64,000 nt of DNA. It comes from Anisus vortex (Eukaryota > Mollusca > Gastropoda > Planorbidae). A program made the position numbers and the translations under genes. The notes under the pieces were generated by a model, which ran no database searches, was not told where the DNA came from, and worked only from the letters and a program-made list of their open reading frames with translations. Where the stretch lies: NCBI GenBank assembly GCA_949126835.1, contig OX421507.1, positions 7,104,605 to 7,168,604 on the forward strand. Reading direction: 5' to 3'. The stretch's first letter is position 1, and the number at the start of each line of letters is the position of its first letter. This document shows, in pieces, positions 23,901 through 36,000 of this stretch.

Positions 23901-26900
23901 TAAAAATACATATGTTTTGGGAAATAATGTTAAACCAAAAAAAAAAAAATGCACTAAATTTTTCCAGTTTAAATAAAAAAGAGGAAGAAAATAAATACAT
24001 AAAAGCAAGGTCATGTGTGGATTTGAAATCCTTAACCCTTTAGTAACCAAGGATGTCACATCAATGTCATGGGTTCCATAAATTTAACTACAGAAGATTT
24101 CACATCAATTTAATAACATGTAAAGAAGTTGTAGGAATATGCAGATTCTGCAACTATTTTGATAAAAAAAAAACTGCATTAGGTTACAGGGTTAATTAGG
24201 CATAATTAGGGTATCCTGGAGAAGAATGTACTCCTTGGGAAATTTTTAATAAGGAAAAATTTGAAAGGTCTGAATGAAACACTGGTTCATTCATGGTGCT
24301 TTTATTAACCCCTCACTTCCCAGATCACCCGCAGTATACCCATAGTAAAAAAAAAAAATGTTACTGTTTTGAACCATAAAGTCATAAATGCAGCAATAAT
24401 TCAATTTTATACAAGATAATTTTTTTTTTATTAATTGATCCATATTTAGAATAATAACATTTTTGTATTTTCCATTAATAAGCTGGCAAGAGTTATTCAT
24501 CTTACTTGGGAAAATACCACCGATCTCTAAAAAGAATGGATAGGGCATGGAAGTAAAATTCTTGAAGAAATTTCCACCATTTTTTTTCTACTGTCACTGA
24601 TCAATATATACAATTACCGTGAGTTTGTTTATTTATTTAGATGTTTGTTTCTGCTCTATATCTCCTAAGCCGTTTGAATAATTGGGTTAAAAGTTAAATG
24701 TATAAATTGGAAACATCCTCCAAAAGAAATTTTTATTTTATCAACAATATTACTTTATTCGTTAATTTATTCTTTAAAAAAAACTTAGACCTATTACTAA
24801 TCACCGTATGTTAAGGTTATAAAACAGGCGACATGTCTGAATTATGTCCCTTTGCAATGCTTTCAAATTTAGTGTGTTTCGGGACCGAGTTTTCCCGTAC
24901 TGTGAAATATTGCTGTCTACTTTTTTTATTATTAGCTTTTTTTATTGTTTGGTATTTGTTTTCTTTTTCTTTCCTTTCGATCGTATTATTGTTAGTTTTA
25001 TATTATTAATAAGAAGTGGGAAGTTTGACAGCAACAATTCATATGCCTATTGTGTAAAATGGCAGCAACATAGATTCCGTTCCGATCTATTTATAGATCA
25101 GTGGCACAGTAAGTTTTAGACACAATTTTGTTTATATCGGTAAGTGCAGTGGAAATTTGCAGTTTTCCCTTTCTTCTATAGATCAGTGCTTTTCTTCACT
25201 TTGCTCAAACCAATTTATTAAGAAGGCGCAATCCATTCTTTTTATAGATCAGTGGAAAATACAGAGGGTTTTATATCATGGCCCTGCGAAGTTAATGGTT
25301 AAGCTTATCCGTAATGTTATTTGCATCAGCTTGTGTTAACATGCAACCCACCTGAACTCAACGTAACCATCAACAATTGCTATGGCGTAGAAATCAGCCT
25401 TGGAGCGCTTGTGCTCTCCTGGCCTCTGTCCCTGCCATATGATCAACCCGTCTGGCTCTATGGTCCTAACCACCATGGAGAGAGTCTCCCCGAAAGTGCG
25501 CCTTACGCGCTGGAACTTGGAGGACTCGATCTCCAGGTAGCCGTCTCCACCGAAGCTGGCAGTGCTACGAAGCATTAAAGCTAACAGAAACACAACAAAA
25601 ACAAAATGATTTTTACTTTAGTCTTAAGACTAACAGCTTCATGAGATTTTTACATAGAAACTGAAGTCATTAAAAAAATTTTTTGTTTGTTACAACTTCA
25701 TGGGTCCTCTTTTGTCTGTCTAGTTCCTTGTTCACTATACAAATACACTCAAGCCACTTGATAAATGTTGAAAGAAGAATTTAATGCTTGAACTTGTGTA
25801 TAAATATTAACAAATTCACTGATAGCTAAGCAGAAATCAACAACATCAACCGAAATGCAACAAAACCTCTGCGTCCTTATGTGGATTTTGGTGCAGAAAG
25901 TACTAGACATGGATTTTCCCAAAGCTTTCAGAATGCTTTCTAGAAAGTAGAAGAAACTACAAGAAAGCATGATTGTATTACGTCATAATAAATACATTGA
26001 TACACTTACCCTCGACACCAAAATCAAATGTAAATAAACAACTCTACATGAAATAGCAAGACAATTTGAAATACAATATAGAAACTATTCAAAGGTTATA
26101 CACATATAACAATTCTGTTTTGTAAACTCCCAGACAGATTAGTTGTGTAAAATGCATAATATAGGACGAACATCTCTGTAGAACAAAGCTAGGCATGTCT
26201 GGGTTTACAATATAAAAACAGAAGAGTTTGCTAGAAATTATAATTATATGCACCTTATATACTATAAAGGCATTACTTGGGTAATCACTAAGTTCAAAAT
26301 GACTTCATTCTATTATATGAATCTACACAATGAAGTCCTTAACATGCATAGCCTGTATTTATACAGTGATTCTCATATCAGCATTATCCTCAAATGAATA
26401 GTTTTAAAAAACTCCTATTTTCTCTTAATCCCTCACTCTCTGTGCTTACCAGACTTGATACAAAGTCTTTTAATTTCGTTTACACAATTTTCTCTCCATT
26501 TTATCCTAGTCATTCTAATCAAAATAAATGGCAAGGAAAAGAGTAGGGGCACAGACCTGTATAGCAAGCTATAATAGTTTTCATATTGTATTTAGAACTA
26601 TCTCAATAATCTATTTAGAGGTATTTATTTGAATTTAACTATGGCATTGAGATTTTAGATGTACAATTGTGTAGATAGTTATTTATGAGGTAATAACACC
26701 AATATGTGTTCTTGTAGTCTCATTAACTGTCTAGTAAGGTTTTTATTTTTTGCATTCTAAAAACTTTGAGGAAAATCCATTCTAGCACTTTCTGCACCAA
26801 AGTCTATACAAGGGAAAACAAAGATCCTATTTATTATTGACCAATGAAGCTGAATGTTATTATTGTACACAAGTTCAAGCATTAAATTCTTCTTTCAACA

Positions 26901-29900
26901 TTCATCAAGTGGCTGGAGTGTATTATAATATAGTGAACCAGACCCTAGGCATAAGACCCGGGATATATAACAAAATTAACAACAACATGTAAAGTTAAAC
27001 TAAGTACCATTTTGGCAATTTTTGCCTCCCAACCCCATTGGACAGTTACACTTGTAGCCGTTGTTCTCTTGAGACACACATTGACCTCCATTGAGGCAGG
27101 GAGACTGGAGCACACAGATGTCAATCCTGATTTCACAGTTTCGTCCTGGAAGGTAAGGTAAAAAAATGAAATGAAGAAAACAAAAAGACATCAAGAGGAC
27201 TAAGTCTATCCTAAACACACAGTTTAGTCCCATTAGTAAACACATAGTCATGAAGAAAAAACAAATCAAAGCCATCAAAACAAGATCCTTGTAGCATGTA
27301 CTTAATGATAGCTAGAGTGGTGCGCAAAATAATGCACAGAATTGGACAGCAATTGAACACATGTGAATAGTGACATATGAATGAAGGAAAAATTACTAGG
27401 ACCCTTGACTCTTGGACGAAAAGGAAGAAACATCATAGACAATGTACTTGTCAGTTAAAGGACAGAACCTTAAGTCGGCTGTGTGGGGTAACTAGCTGAT
27501 ATGACATATAACTATTTTTGAAGTACTTGGCAGTAAATAAGTTGGGTATTAAATGTATTAAAGTTATTTCGGAGTCTAGTTATTGATTATTGTTATGCAA
27601 GCCAGTGTTTGAGCGTATGAGTTTGAATGAAGATAGACTGAACACTAGAATAAAAAAGTAATAAGTCATTAATAGTACTAAGTATAATGATAGAATATAG
27701 TGAAATCAGAAACATTAGTACACGGTAGTGTTAAGTCAAGGATAACTTCATAAACACTCTTTTATAAAACCGATTACTGTACTGTGACCTCCATTGATAT
27801 CCCCCCCCCCTCCTCTTGCCCACAAAAAAACTTATATTTTCAACAAATGCAAACAATCTTTCAAATCCACACCTGAGAATCCAGGTTGACAGTTGCAGAA
27901 ATATTCCGTGGGTGACAAGTCGGAGCAGACGGCGTTGTTCTTGCATGGCTGCCTGGCGCACATTTTTCTTTCTCCGCACTCTCTGATGTTCAGTGACTCA
28001 ATTGCATCCTCAATCAGTTTAATGGGTGTTTCGCCAATCACCAGCTGTATCAGAATGAACAAAAACAAAATTAGCACAAAGTGCTTGACACAATGCTAAC
28101 AATATCTGAGCATAGTGTGTGATCACCCTAATCTGTTGATAGATGGGATACAGTGATTTAGGTATCTGGCTGAAGGGGAATGGCCTTGGGACATTTTCAC
28201 CTCTGACAAATAACTTTTTTTAGTAAAAGTATTTGTCTGGCAAATGTCATAAACACAAATAGTTTTTTTAAGAAAATGTATAATGTTCAATAAACGTCAA
28301 ACTTTGCTAAAGTCTTAGCTATTACTATTGTTGTAAGTGTTTAACAAGAAAATAATCAAGAGATTAAAGACCAAGTGAAGAGCTTTTTATCAAAATTGAG
28401 TTAACATTTGATTTTGATAGTAAATAGTGTATTCAGCATCTAAATGTTAATAGAAATCATTTATACAAAATATCAAAGATAAATTTTAAGTAATTAGTTC
28501 AATATTTGCACTTAAATGTGTGTGTTTTTCGAAAGAAAAATCCAAATCTCGTTGCCATTTGAGATGTTTTATTTCTGGCAACATAGGAAAATGACGTAAG
28601 AGAAAGGATTTAGACTAGGAAAAATTAATATTGATTAATTAATATTAATCACGTGTTTTGAATCTATTGCCACATGTTTTGAATCTTTTCCCGGTTCTTA
28701 TATTTAAGAAAATGGTTAAATATAGATTTATAGCATCAAAAGTTTTTTTTTTTTCCTTTTTCAAACGTCACTTCAGTATGAGGCTATTCCAAATCTTGTT
28801 CCTTTGAGAAAAACCTCTTCACTTGGTCTTTAAGCTTAATCCAAAACTCCTACTCAGCAAATAGTTTATCCCCCAAATACTTGGAATTGGCAAATAGTTT
28901 ATCCCCCAAATACTTGGAATTGGCAAATAGTTTATCCACCAAATACTTGAATTTGGTAAGTAGTTTATCCCCAAACTCTTGGATTCGGCACATAGTTTAT
29001 CTCGGAAATACTTAGATTCAGAAAGTATTTTTTCTATGAAATACTTGAATTGGGCTAATAAGATCCCACAAAATACTTAGGCCCTACTTTAGTGATAGAG
29101 TGTTGGATTAATATTTGTATGCTAAGGGTGAGCTATTTGATTTTCCCTTGCTAAATGCGAAATCCCCTGAAATCTAACCAGCAATAGTTGAGAAAAGTAA
29201 TGGTGTTAAGGATTTGTGCTTGTCATACAATCCTCTTTTAGCAAAGAAAACTGGTTAAATCTCCTCCAACAGTTTTTTGATCAAAATTGTTGAAAAAATT
29301 CTGTTTTTCAATAACCAACCCAAGCAAGTATATACATTTTGAGCATTTGGACAAAGAAAAAACTTATTTAAAAAAAAAGCAAAAATTTAACAAAATAACA
29401 CAATAGCCACATTCCTTGGAATTACATACAAGTTCATAGTGACAGACCCTTACCTCACCGACACAGCCAACAAAGCCTGTACGAACACCAGCACCAGGGC
29501 TAACAATCTCCTGTGGATCAATGCCACCCAAATACAAAGGTCTCTTTAGGTTGAGTCCCACAGTTTTATTGTTCGTCGTGGAACCTTTAAGTAAGGAAAA
29601 TATATTTGTGCCAGTCAAATTGTAAAACAAAGAAACAAAAAGATAGAAAAGTTACCAACAAAAAAAGAGGGAAATTTATGAAATTTTATTTCAATTTTTA
29701 CTATAAATAATTGTTTTTTCTTATAATAGCTAGCCCTTAGCATTAAACAAAAAGTAAAAGTAGATTATTGATGATGAAATCTAAAGCTACCTAATTTAAA
29801 TGAATTAAATCTCATTTGTTTACTTAAAAAAGCTGTTTTCATTTTTTGATGTTATGTATTGTGAATAAAGTAAAATGAGTTATCATGTTTGTATAAGTTT

Positions 29901-29966
29901 AAATGCAGTTAATATTATCATACAGTAATAACCAGTTATCACATAATGTAAGATTAAGTCTAAAAT

Positions 29967-30004
<38 letters not shown>

Positions 30005-33000
30005 ACTATCTATTTATATATAATCATGCAAGATGAATTTTCCTTTTTAAATATTATTTTCTAACAAACTAAACCAACATTAATTGTACACATAACCACA
30101 AGTACATACACATGAATTGTTTCATGATATTTGACCAAAAATTTTTTACTGCAAAGTTGAAAATGTTGAAAAAAAAGTATAAGGCAGTTAAAAGCACACA
30201 TTAAACAATTTTTTAAGTAGTCTATATTTTTTGCCAAACTTTAAACTTTAAACCTTCAGTGATAAATCTACATAAAAAAAACAAAAAAAAAATCAAACAC
30301 TTAGTTTATCTATTATGGGGAAGAATGTCAGATTAAAATCAAGATTTTGCATTTCTCTGAGTTACAAATCCCATTTTAAGATTCTAAACTGTGGGTGTAC
30401 ATGACAGACTGCTCTGATAGTGTAAAGAAAGGTTGTTTTTTTCTCCGTCCATCCCAGAAATGAAACAAAAAAAAAGTTATGTAGGTCTACCACAGAGGCT
30501 GATTCATGTTTATTCAAAGTATTACACACACAAAAACATCATGTTAGATCCACTGGTATATCAACACAATCAGGGGTTGTCCACAAGCAACATGCAATAT
30601 TTAGCAGAGCATTATATTATAACAGCATGCAAAGCATTATATATGGTATTAAGGCAAACAACAAAGCCATTATCGGCAATCAAACAAACAGCTGTTACAT
30701 AGTGTTTCATAGTGGTTTTGAAAAAGAAAAAAAAATCTTAAGGCCTGAGCATAGAAATGTACAGAGAAAGGCCAAAGGTCACGAGATCATTCAAAAGAAA
30801 AAACAAACAAATAAGCAGTTTTATTTTATTACTATTTATAAACTATTGAACAGCTGAACAGTCTAAAAGAAACTGAAAATATTTTGCAATCTTTGTTTTT
30901 TATCTAATCAATTTTCTAAAGTAATTTAAAAAATAAACAAAGCTTTGTGTGCATATGTCAGTGTTAGCTATTTTCTTTGTCCAAAACTCACTCAGATATT
31001 GAGGGTTCCTACCAGCAACACATATTTTATTGCATGGAGCACAGTGTCTATAAGGATGGAAGAATCTGCGTTAACATCCAAAATAAAGTCAGATCTTGAG
31101 TTCAGGCCAGCCTGAATATAATTTTAGATTTCAGCAAGCCTAAATCCGAAGGTTTTGGGTTCGAATCCTGGTGCAGGCTAGGATTTTTTCCCAGGACTTG
31201 AGGGTGTCCCTGAGTCTACACAGCTCTGATGGATACGCACCTGACACCAGTTAAGGCAAAGTAAAGGCGGCCGGGCTTTGTGCTGGCCATGTGCCCACAT
31301 TCCCTAGTATGCTGTGGCCACAGAAACCGGTGAACGCTGCTTCACCAGACCTATGATCAGTTTGGTCCGTAGGGTACTTTACTTTTCTTTACTTTAAAAT
31401 GGTGTTACACTGACAAACACAATCCTTTCACTTCCAATCTAACAAAAAGGAATAAATGATCCCTTTAATACTCTATTAAGGCTTGATAGCTGACTTGACA
31501 TATTAAAAAAAATACAGACAATATGAAAATGAAAAGTGATGCTGCGCTAATCTTTAACTTAACACTCAAACCATTGACAGTTACATGCCGCCATGCACAA
31601 GACAAGGTTTCCCCAAATATATTCAAGAGCTGTTAATTTTTTTAAAACAATAAAATCCATTCTGAAATAGCTTTTTTTTTTGTTTTTAAGCAATGTATGC
31701 AAAACATTACTAGCAAGAGCAGTTGCACAAATTTAATTTTTTTTTGTTTTCTTTGAAAAGCAAAAAAAAAAAGCAGTAGAGATACTGTAGCTTTGAGTCA
31801 AAAACTAAAAGATTAAAACAATGAAATGATAGAGACATAGGTAGATTTACATTTAAATGTTAACAAATGACCTTTTTTATTTATTTAAGTAAGTCGGTTG
31901 TGACTAGCTTGCTAAAAACCTGTAGCCCCCCCTTTTTTTTTTGCACTCTTAGGAACCGACACATTTAAAAATAAACAATAACTTCCCCTACCTTGAAAAT
32001 AAAAATCCCTAATGTTACCGTGTTTAACTTTAAAGAAAAACAGCACCTGACCATTTTTTTAGCATGCAAGCCTGTGAAACATCGGACAGGGATCAGTGAT
32101 AAAAAATGTATGAAGGGAATCATTATTTACCCGGTAACAAAATAATTAAAGATCAATAAGGAACTTTATGAAAGCATTTTCTCTTTACAGCCTCTATGCT
32201 AGTGATTTTGTTGTTGTAAAATGTAAACGGTTCTAAATGTAAATCCACCAATGAACTATTTAAATTGAAAAAAAAAAGATCGCATGACAAAAGTTGATTA
32301 GGACAATGTAGTTGAGTGTCTGTAAGGACCGTATACCTCTGCTGACATCCCCTCTATCCAAGCGAGAGTACACTTGCCCATTACTAGCGGGTACTTGTTC
32401 TAAGGCACAAGTGGAAAGAATAAATCAATTTATATTTCAGAAAAACATTGTAGTCATTTGTTGTTGTTTTTTTTACACACACAAACAACTAAAACATTAT
32501 ATCATAGGAACTTTTTTCTTGTCAGTACACAGACGTTCCTTCTAGATAGAAGATTATTACGTCTTTGGCCCAAAACTCCTGCAGGGCGGCAGGGATTGGT
32601 CGGCGGCAGGGCTAGAACCCGGGCGGTTTTTTTTACAGTCTGGTGTACTAGCCACAGAACCAGCCGACCTCACAAACAAACACAAAAATGTTGATTTTTT
32701 TAAAATCTTGTTCAAGTGGTACACAAGGATCCTACAAAAGTTGTCAGTCTGTGTGTTATCTTCCTATCATGGCTTCTTCTATCAGACTATTGTTTTGGGC
32801 ACATATGTTTTATGAAAGCTGTATGGCTTCAGATTGAAAGGTACAGGGTTGATTAAGTCTGGTTGATTAAGTCTGGTTATTATATGAGTCGATTGGTCTA
32901 TCACAAGTCACAAAGATTTTTTAAAATGGATTTTTACATTGAAAGAGAGAGAAACTCTTTTGACTGGAACTATAGAGGAGAAATAATTTCCTTTCTGTAT

Positions 33001-36000
33001 AGATTGATAGAGGACTTTATGAAGGAAAACTTCTATAGACAAATAGGTGTGTATAATGACGGTGAAATTTTTACCTACCACTAGTTTTTTTAATTAGTTT
33101 ACAACTGATCATAAAAAGTGTATTTTCAGACAACTTAATCTAGAACAAATTTTATATATGTCAGTGAACATTTGTGTGAAACCACTGATCTATAAAAAGA
33201 ATGAATTAGGCCCAGAACTATATTCTTGATGCATGAAGCAAATATGTTTTACTTATCTATAAAATTATATTTCTTAAACGTTGACCTGTAAATACATTTC
33301 AAGTGAATTAATTTAGATTTCCTTTTTATCATATAGATTTGTTCTAATTATATACGGATTATTCCTATAATTCACTTATATGGATAAGTGAATTTTGCAG
33401 ACTGTGTAATAAATTGTAGTTTTCTCTGGCCTCAATTTGAACAAACAAATTATTTTTATAGATCAGTGTGTAAAATCTAAATCTAAGGCTAATACTTAAA
33501 TGTGCCAGTGACATCTGTTTGTGAAAACTGAACTCTCTCTCTCTATGTATATAGGCTATATATAAACATAGAGAGCTAATTGTTTGTGACACTTTAATCT
33601 ACAAAAAAAAATAATTATTACATATGCAAGTGACCTTGTTTGTGTACAGATGTCTGTCTATGTGATGCATGCAAGTGATAAAATTTAACACAACGAAACA
33701 CACTCTACAGCACTGCAAAGCTGGTCGTAAATTTCATGACACAGCTATGTGAGCTTAGCACAGCTGGTTCTAAAATTATAGACACAGCTATGAGCCTAAC
33801 AAATCTGGCCGTAAGAATAACACACAGCTGTGAGCCTAACACAGCTGGTCGTAAGAGGTACTAACACAGCTTATATGAGCTTAGCACAGCTGGTCGTAAG
33901 AGGTTATGACAGAGCTATATGAGCCTAGCACAGCTGGTCATAAAAGTAATGACACAGCTATGAGCCTAACATCACACTGCAGATATCTATTGTAGCACCA
34001 TAACAACAATTAGTGCGACTTCAATTTGACAATAAGAACAAAGGCATTCATTAACACATTTTAAAGTCATTACTCTGATAAAAGATATATATTTATATAG
34101 ATATGGATCCATACAATGGACTCAAATGTTATAACAAATGTTACACATTTTAAAAAAAATGACCACTTGTGTCTTTCATTGCTGTATTTGTTATTAGCAC
34201 TAAAAAGTAGGGGACACATGAATATGGGTGATATCCAACTAGAACACTAAGGCTTCTAAAAGCAAAGTGAAATATTGAAACAAAAAAATGTGTGTTCTAA
34301 AAAAATAAATTCTCCTAAAATTAAAAGTGTTTCTACAATTAATGAAAACACACACACATAAAAACAAACAAACAACACCCAATTAATTCACTACGTAGTT
34401 TCAGGTTTCTGAAACACAGGTTCTGCTACTTTGTAAAAACACGACAAAACAAACAAGAGAATGCTCCAAGGACATGTTGGGGGAAAACAAACCATTTCTC
34501 TCCCTTAAAGTCTGAACTAAATATAAAAGTTTTTGTGGGTACGACACCATAGTACAGTAACAAACACAGGTACAACATGATAACCAAATAATGTATAAAA
34601 TATAATGACTTTGAGTGATGAAATGAAAGTGATCATATTTGGGTATAAACACAGTAATACCTCAAAGTGAGTGAGTGACAAGTGAAACTGGTACAATATG
34701 ATAACAATAGAGCACAGCACAGTAACAATTGGATACACACAAAAAAAGGGCTAACAAAACTGTAACGGAACCAAATAAGATGGAAGCAGTACAGTACAAT
34801 CACAAGTAAGTAGGCAAGGATAATATTACATCACATTACAATAACAATTAGGTGCCAAAAAATAACAAAATGGTACAGTACACACACTAATAATTACACA
34901 CCAATAACATTACAACAACAATTAGTTGCCAAATAACATGGAAACAGTATAGTACAATAACAAATAAATACATAAAAATATCATTAAGACACACTACAAT
35001 AACAATGAGCTGCAAAATGATAACACCTCAGTATACTGATTTATGCATTTATGCATGGCTATGTTTGACATATTCATATACAACAACAGACTAAACAATA
35101 CAACTTTGGGTAGCTAAAAGAAACATATAGTTATGGTAAAAATGATGATATAATAATAAGCACAATGTTAGTACTAAATCATAATATATATGGGTGTGTA
35201 TGATAGATAATAAGCATATACTGGGTCTTGAAATATATTTTTTTTTTTAAATACAGAAGCTAAGAAAATCAGTCAAAAGCAGCTGCCAATAGACCCTTGA
35301 TTTAAACAATACCCCGTAAGCTGATCACAGTATCTCTATCCCTATAAAAACAACTAAAACAACCTTAGCTTCTATTTCTAACCCAAATTGTGATTATTTA
35401 AAAATCTTATGGAAACAAATTTTAGCTTTTGAAAATCAACATAATCATATCAGTTCTGAAAAAAAAAACGATGTTTTAATCACCTAACCAGATCCTGAGA
35501 AAGCATGTATTATTTTAACTATACAGCTATTCAAGCCATTATTTTTTTATTTTGTATTGTTAAGCTTTTGACTGACCAGTAAGTTGCTTTAATTGATATA
35601 TTTGGCAATGAGAACAAAATGAAAAAGGAGTTGTACACTTTATGTTTTGCTCAGGTTGCGTGTTCCATGATAGCAACACAGGTGGTGGAAGAAACAAAAT
35701 AATTAATGTATTAATTGCACATGGGTGTTCCACAAGGAACCCAAAGGACAGAAGATTAATTGCACATGGGGGTTAAAACAGCTACATGTCATCCTCGATT
35801 ACAGCCGAGGGACTTTTATACAAAAATAGAAGAACAAAAGACATGAAACAAGAATGGATAAAGGAGACACTGGTGAGAACAAGACTTACCACTGACAGAC
35901 TCCTCGTTGTTAACAATCAGCATGCCTTCTCTGCCTTTGCGGTCAGCTATAACCTTTGTCCATTCATTGGCCCTCAACGGTTGGCGACTTCTTATAATAG

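Larger units (their letters stand above)
23128..25351. other. Perlecan intron (exon 31 to 32)
   Basis: Carries a SINE family 1 copy (23187..23402), a degenerate SINE-like stretch near 23540..23740, and two TTAA-flanked elements (24036..24191 and 24309..25298). Confidence 0.7.
25581..27007. other. Perlecan intron (exon 30 to 31) with an inverted repeat pair
   Basis: Copies of a dispersed repeat lie in opposite orientation at about 25735..25985 and 26690..26940. Confidence 0.7.
29585..32336. other. Perlecan intron, 3' of candidate cassette
   Basis: Contains a poly-T run of about 30 (29968..30000, poly-A in gene sense), a SINE family 1 copy on the plus strand, and otherwise AT-rich sequence. 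Confidence 0.6.
32400..35889. other. Perlecan intron, 5' of candidate cassette
   Basis: Contains a SINE family 2 copy, a TATAGATCAGTG-bounded repeat, a tandem array at 33710..33970 and a long ACAATAACAA-rich degenerate repetitive stretch (34540..35030). Confidence 0.6.

Noticed and set aside
24844..25119. Plus-strand 91-residue hydrophobic frame
   Set aside because: Phe/Ile/Leu richness follows from poly-T tracts; it lies within a non-autonomous element.
32863..33084. Plus-strand 73-residue frame in an intron
   Set aside because: Biased AT-rich composition, no recognised motif and position inside repetitive intron sequence.
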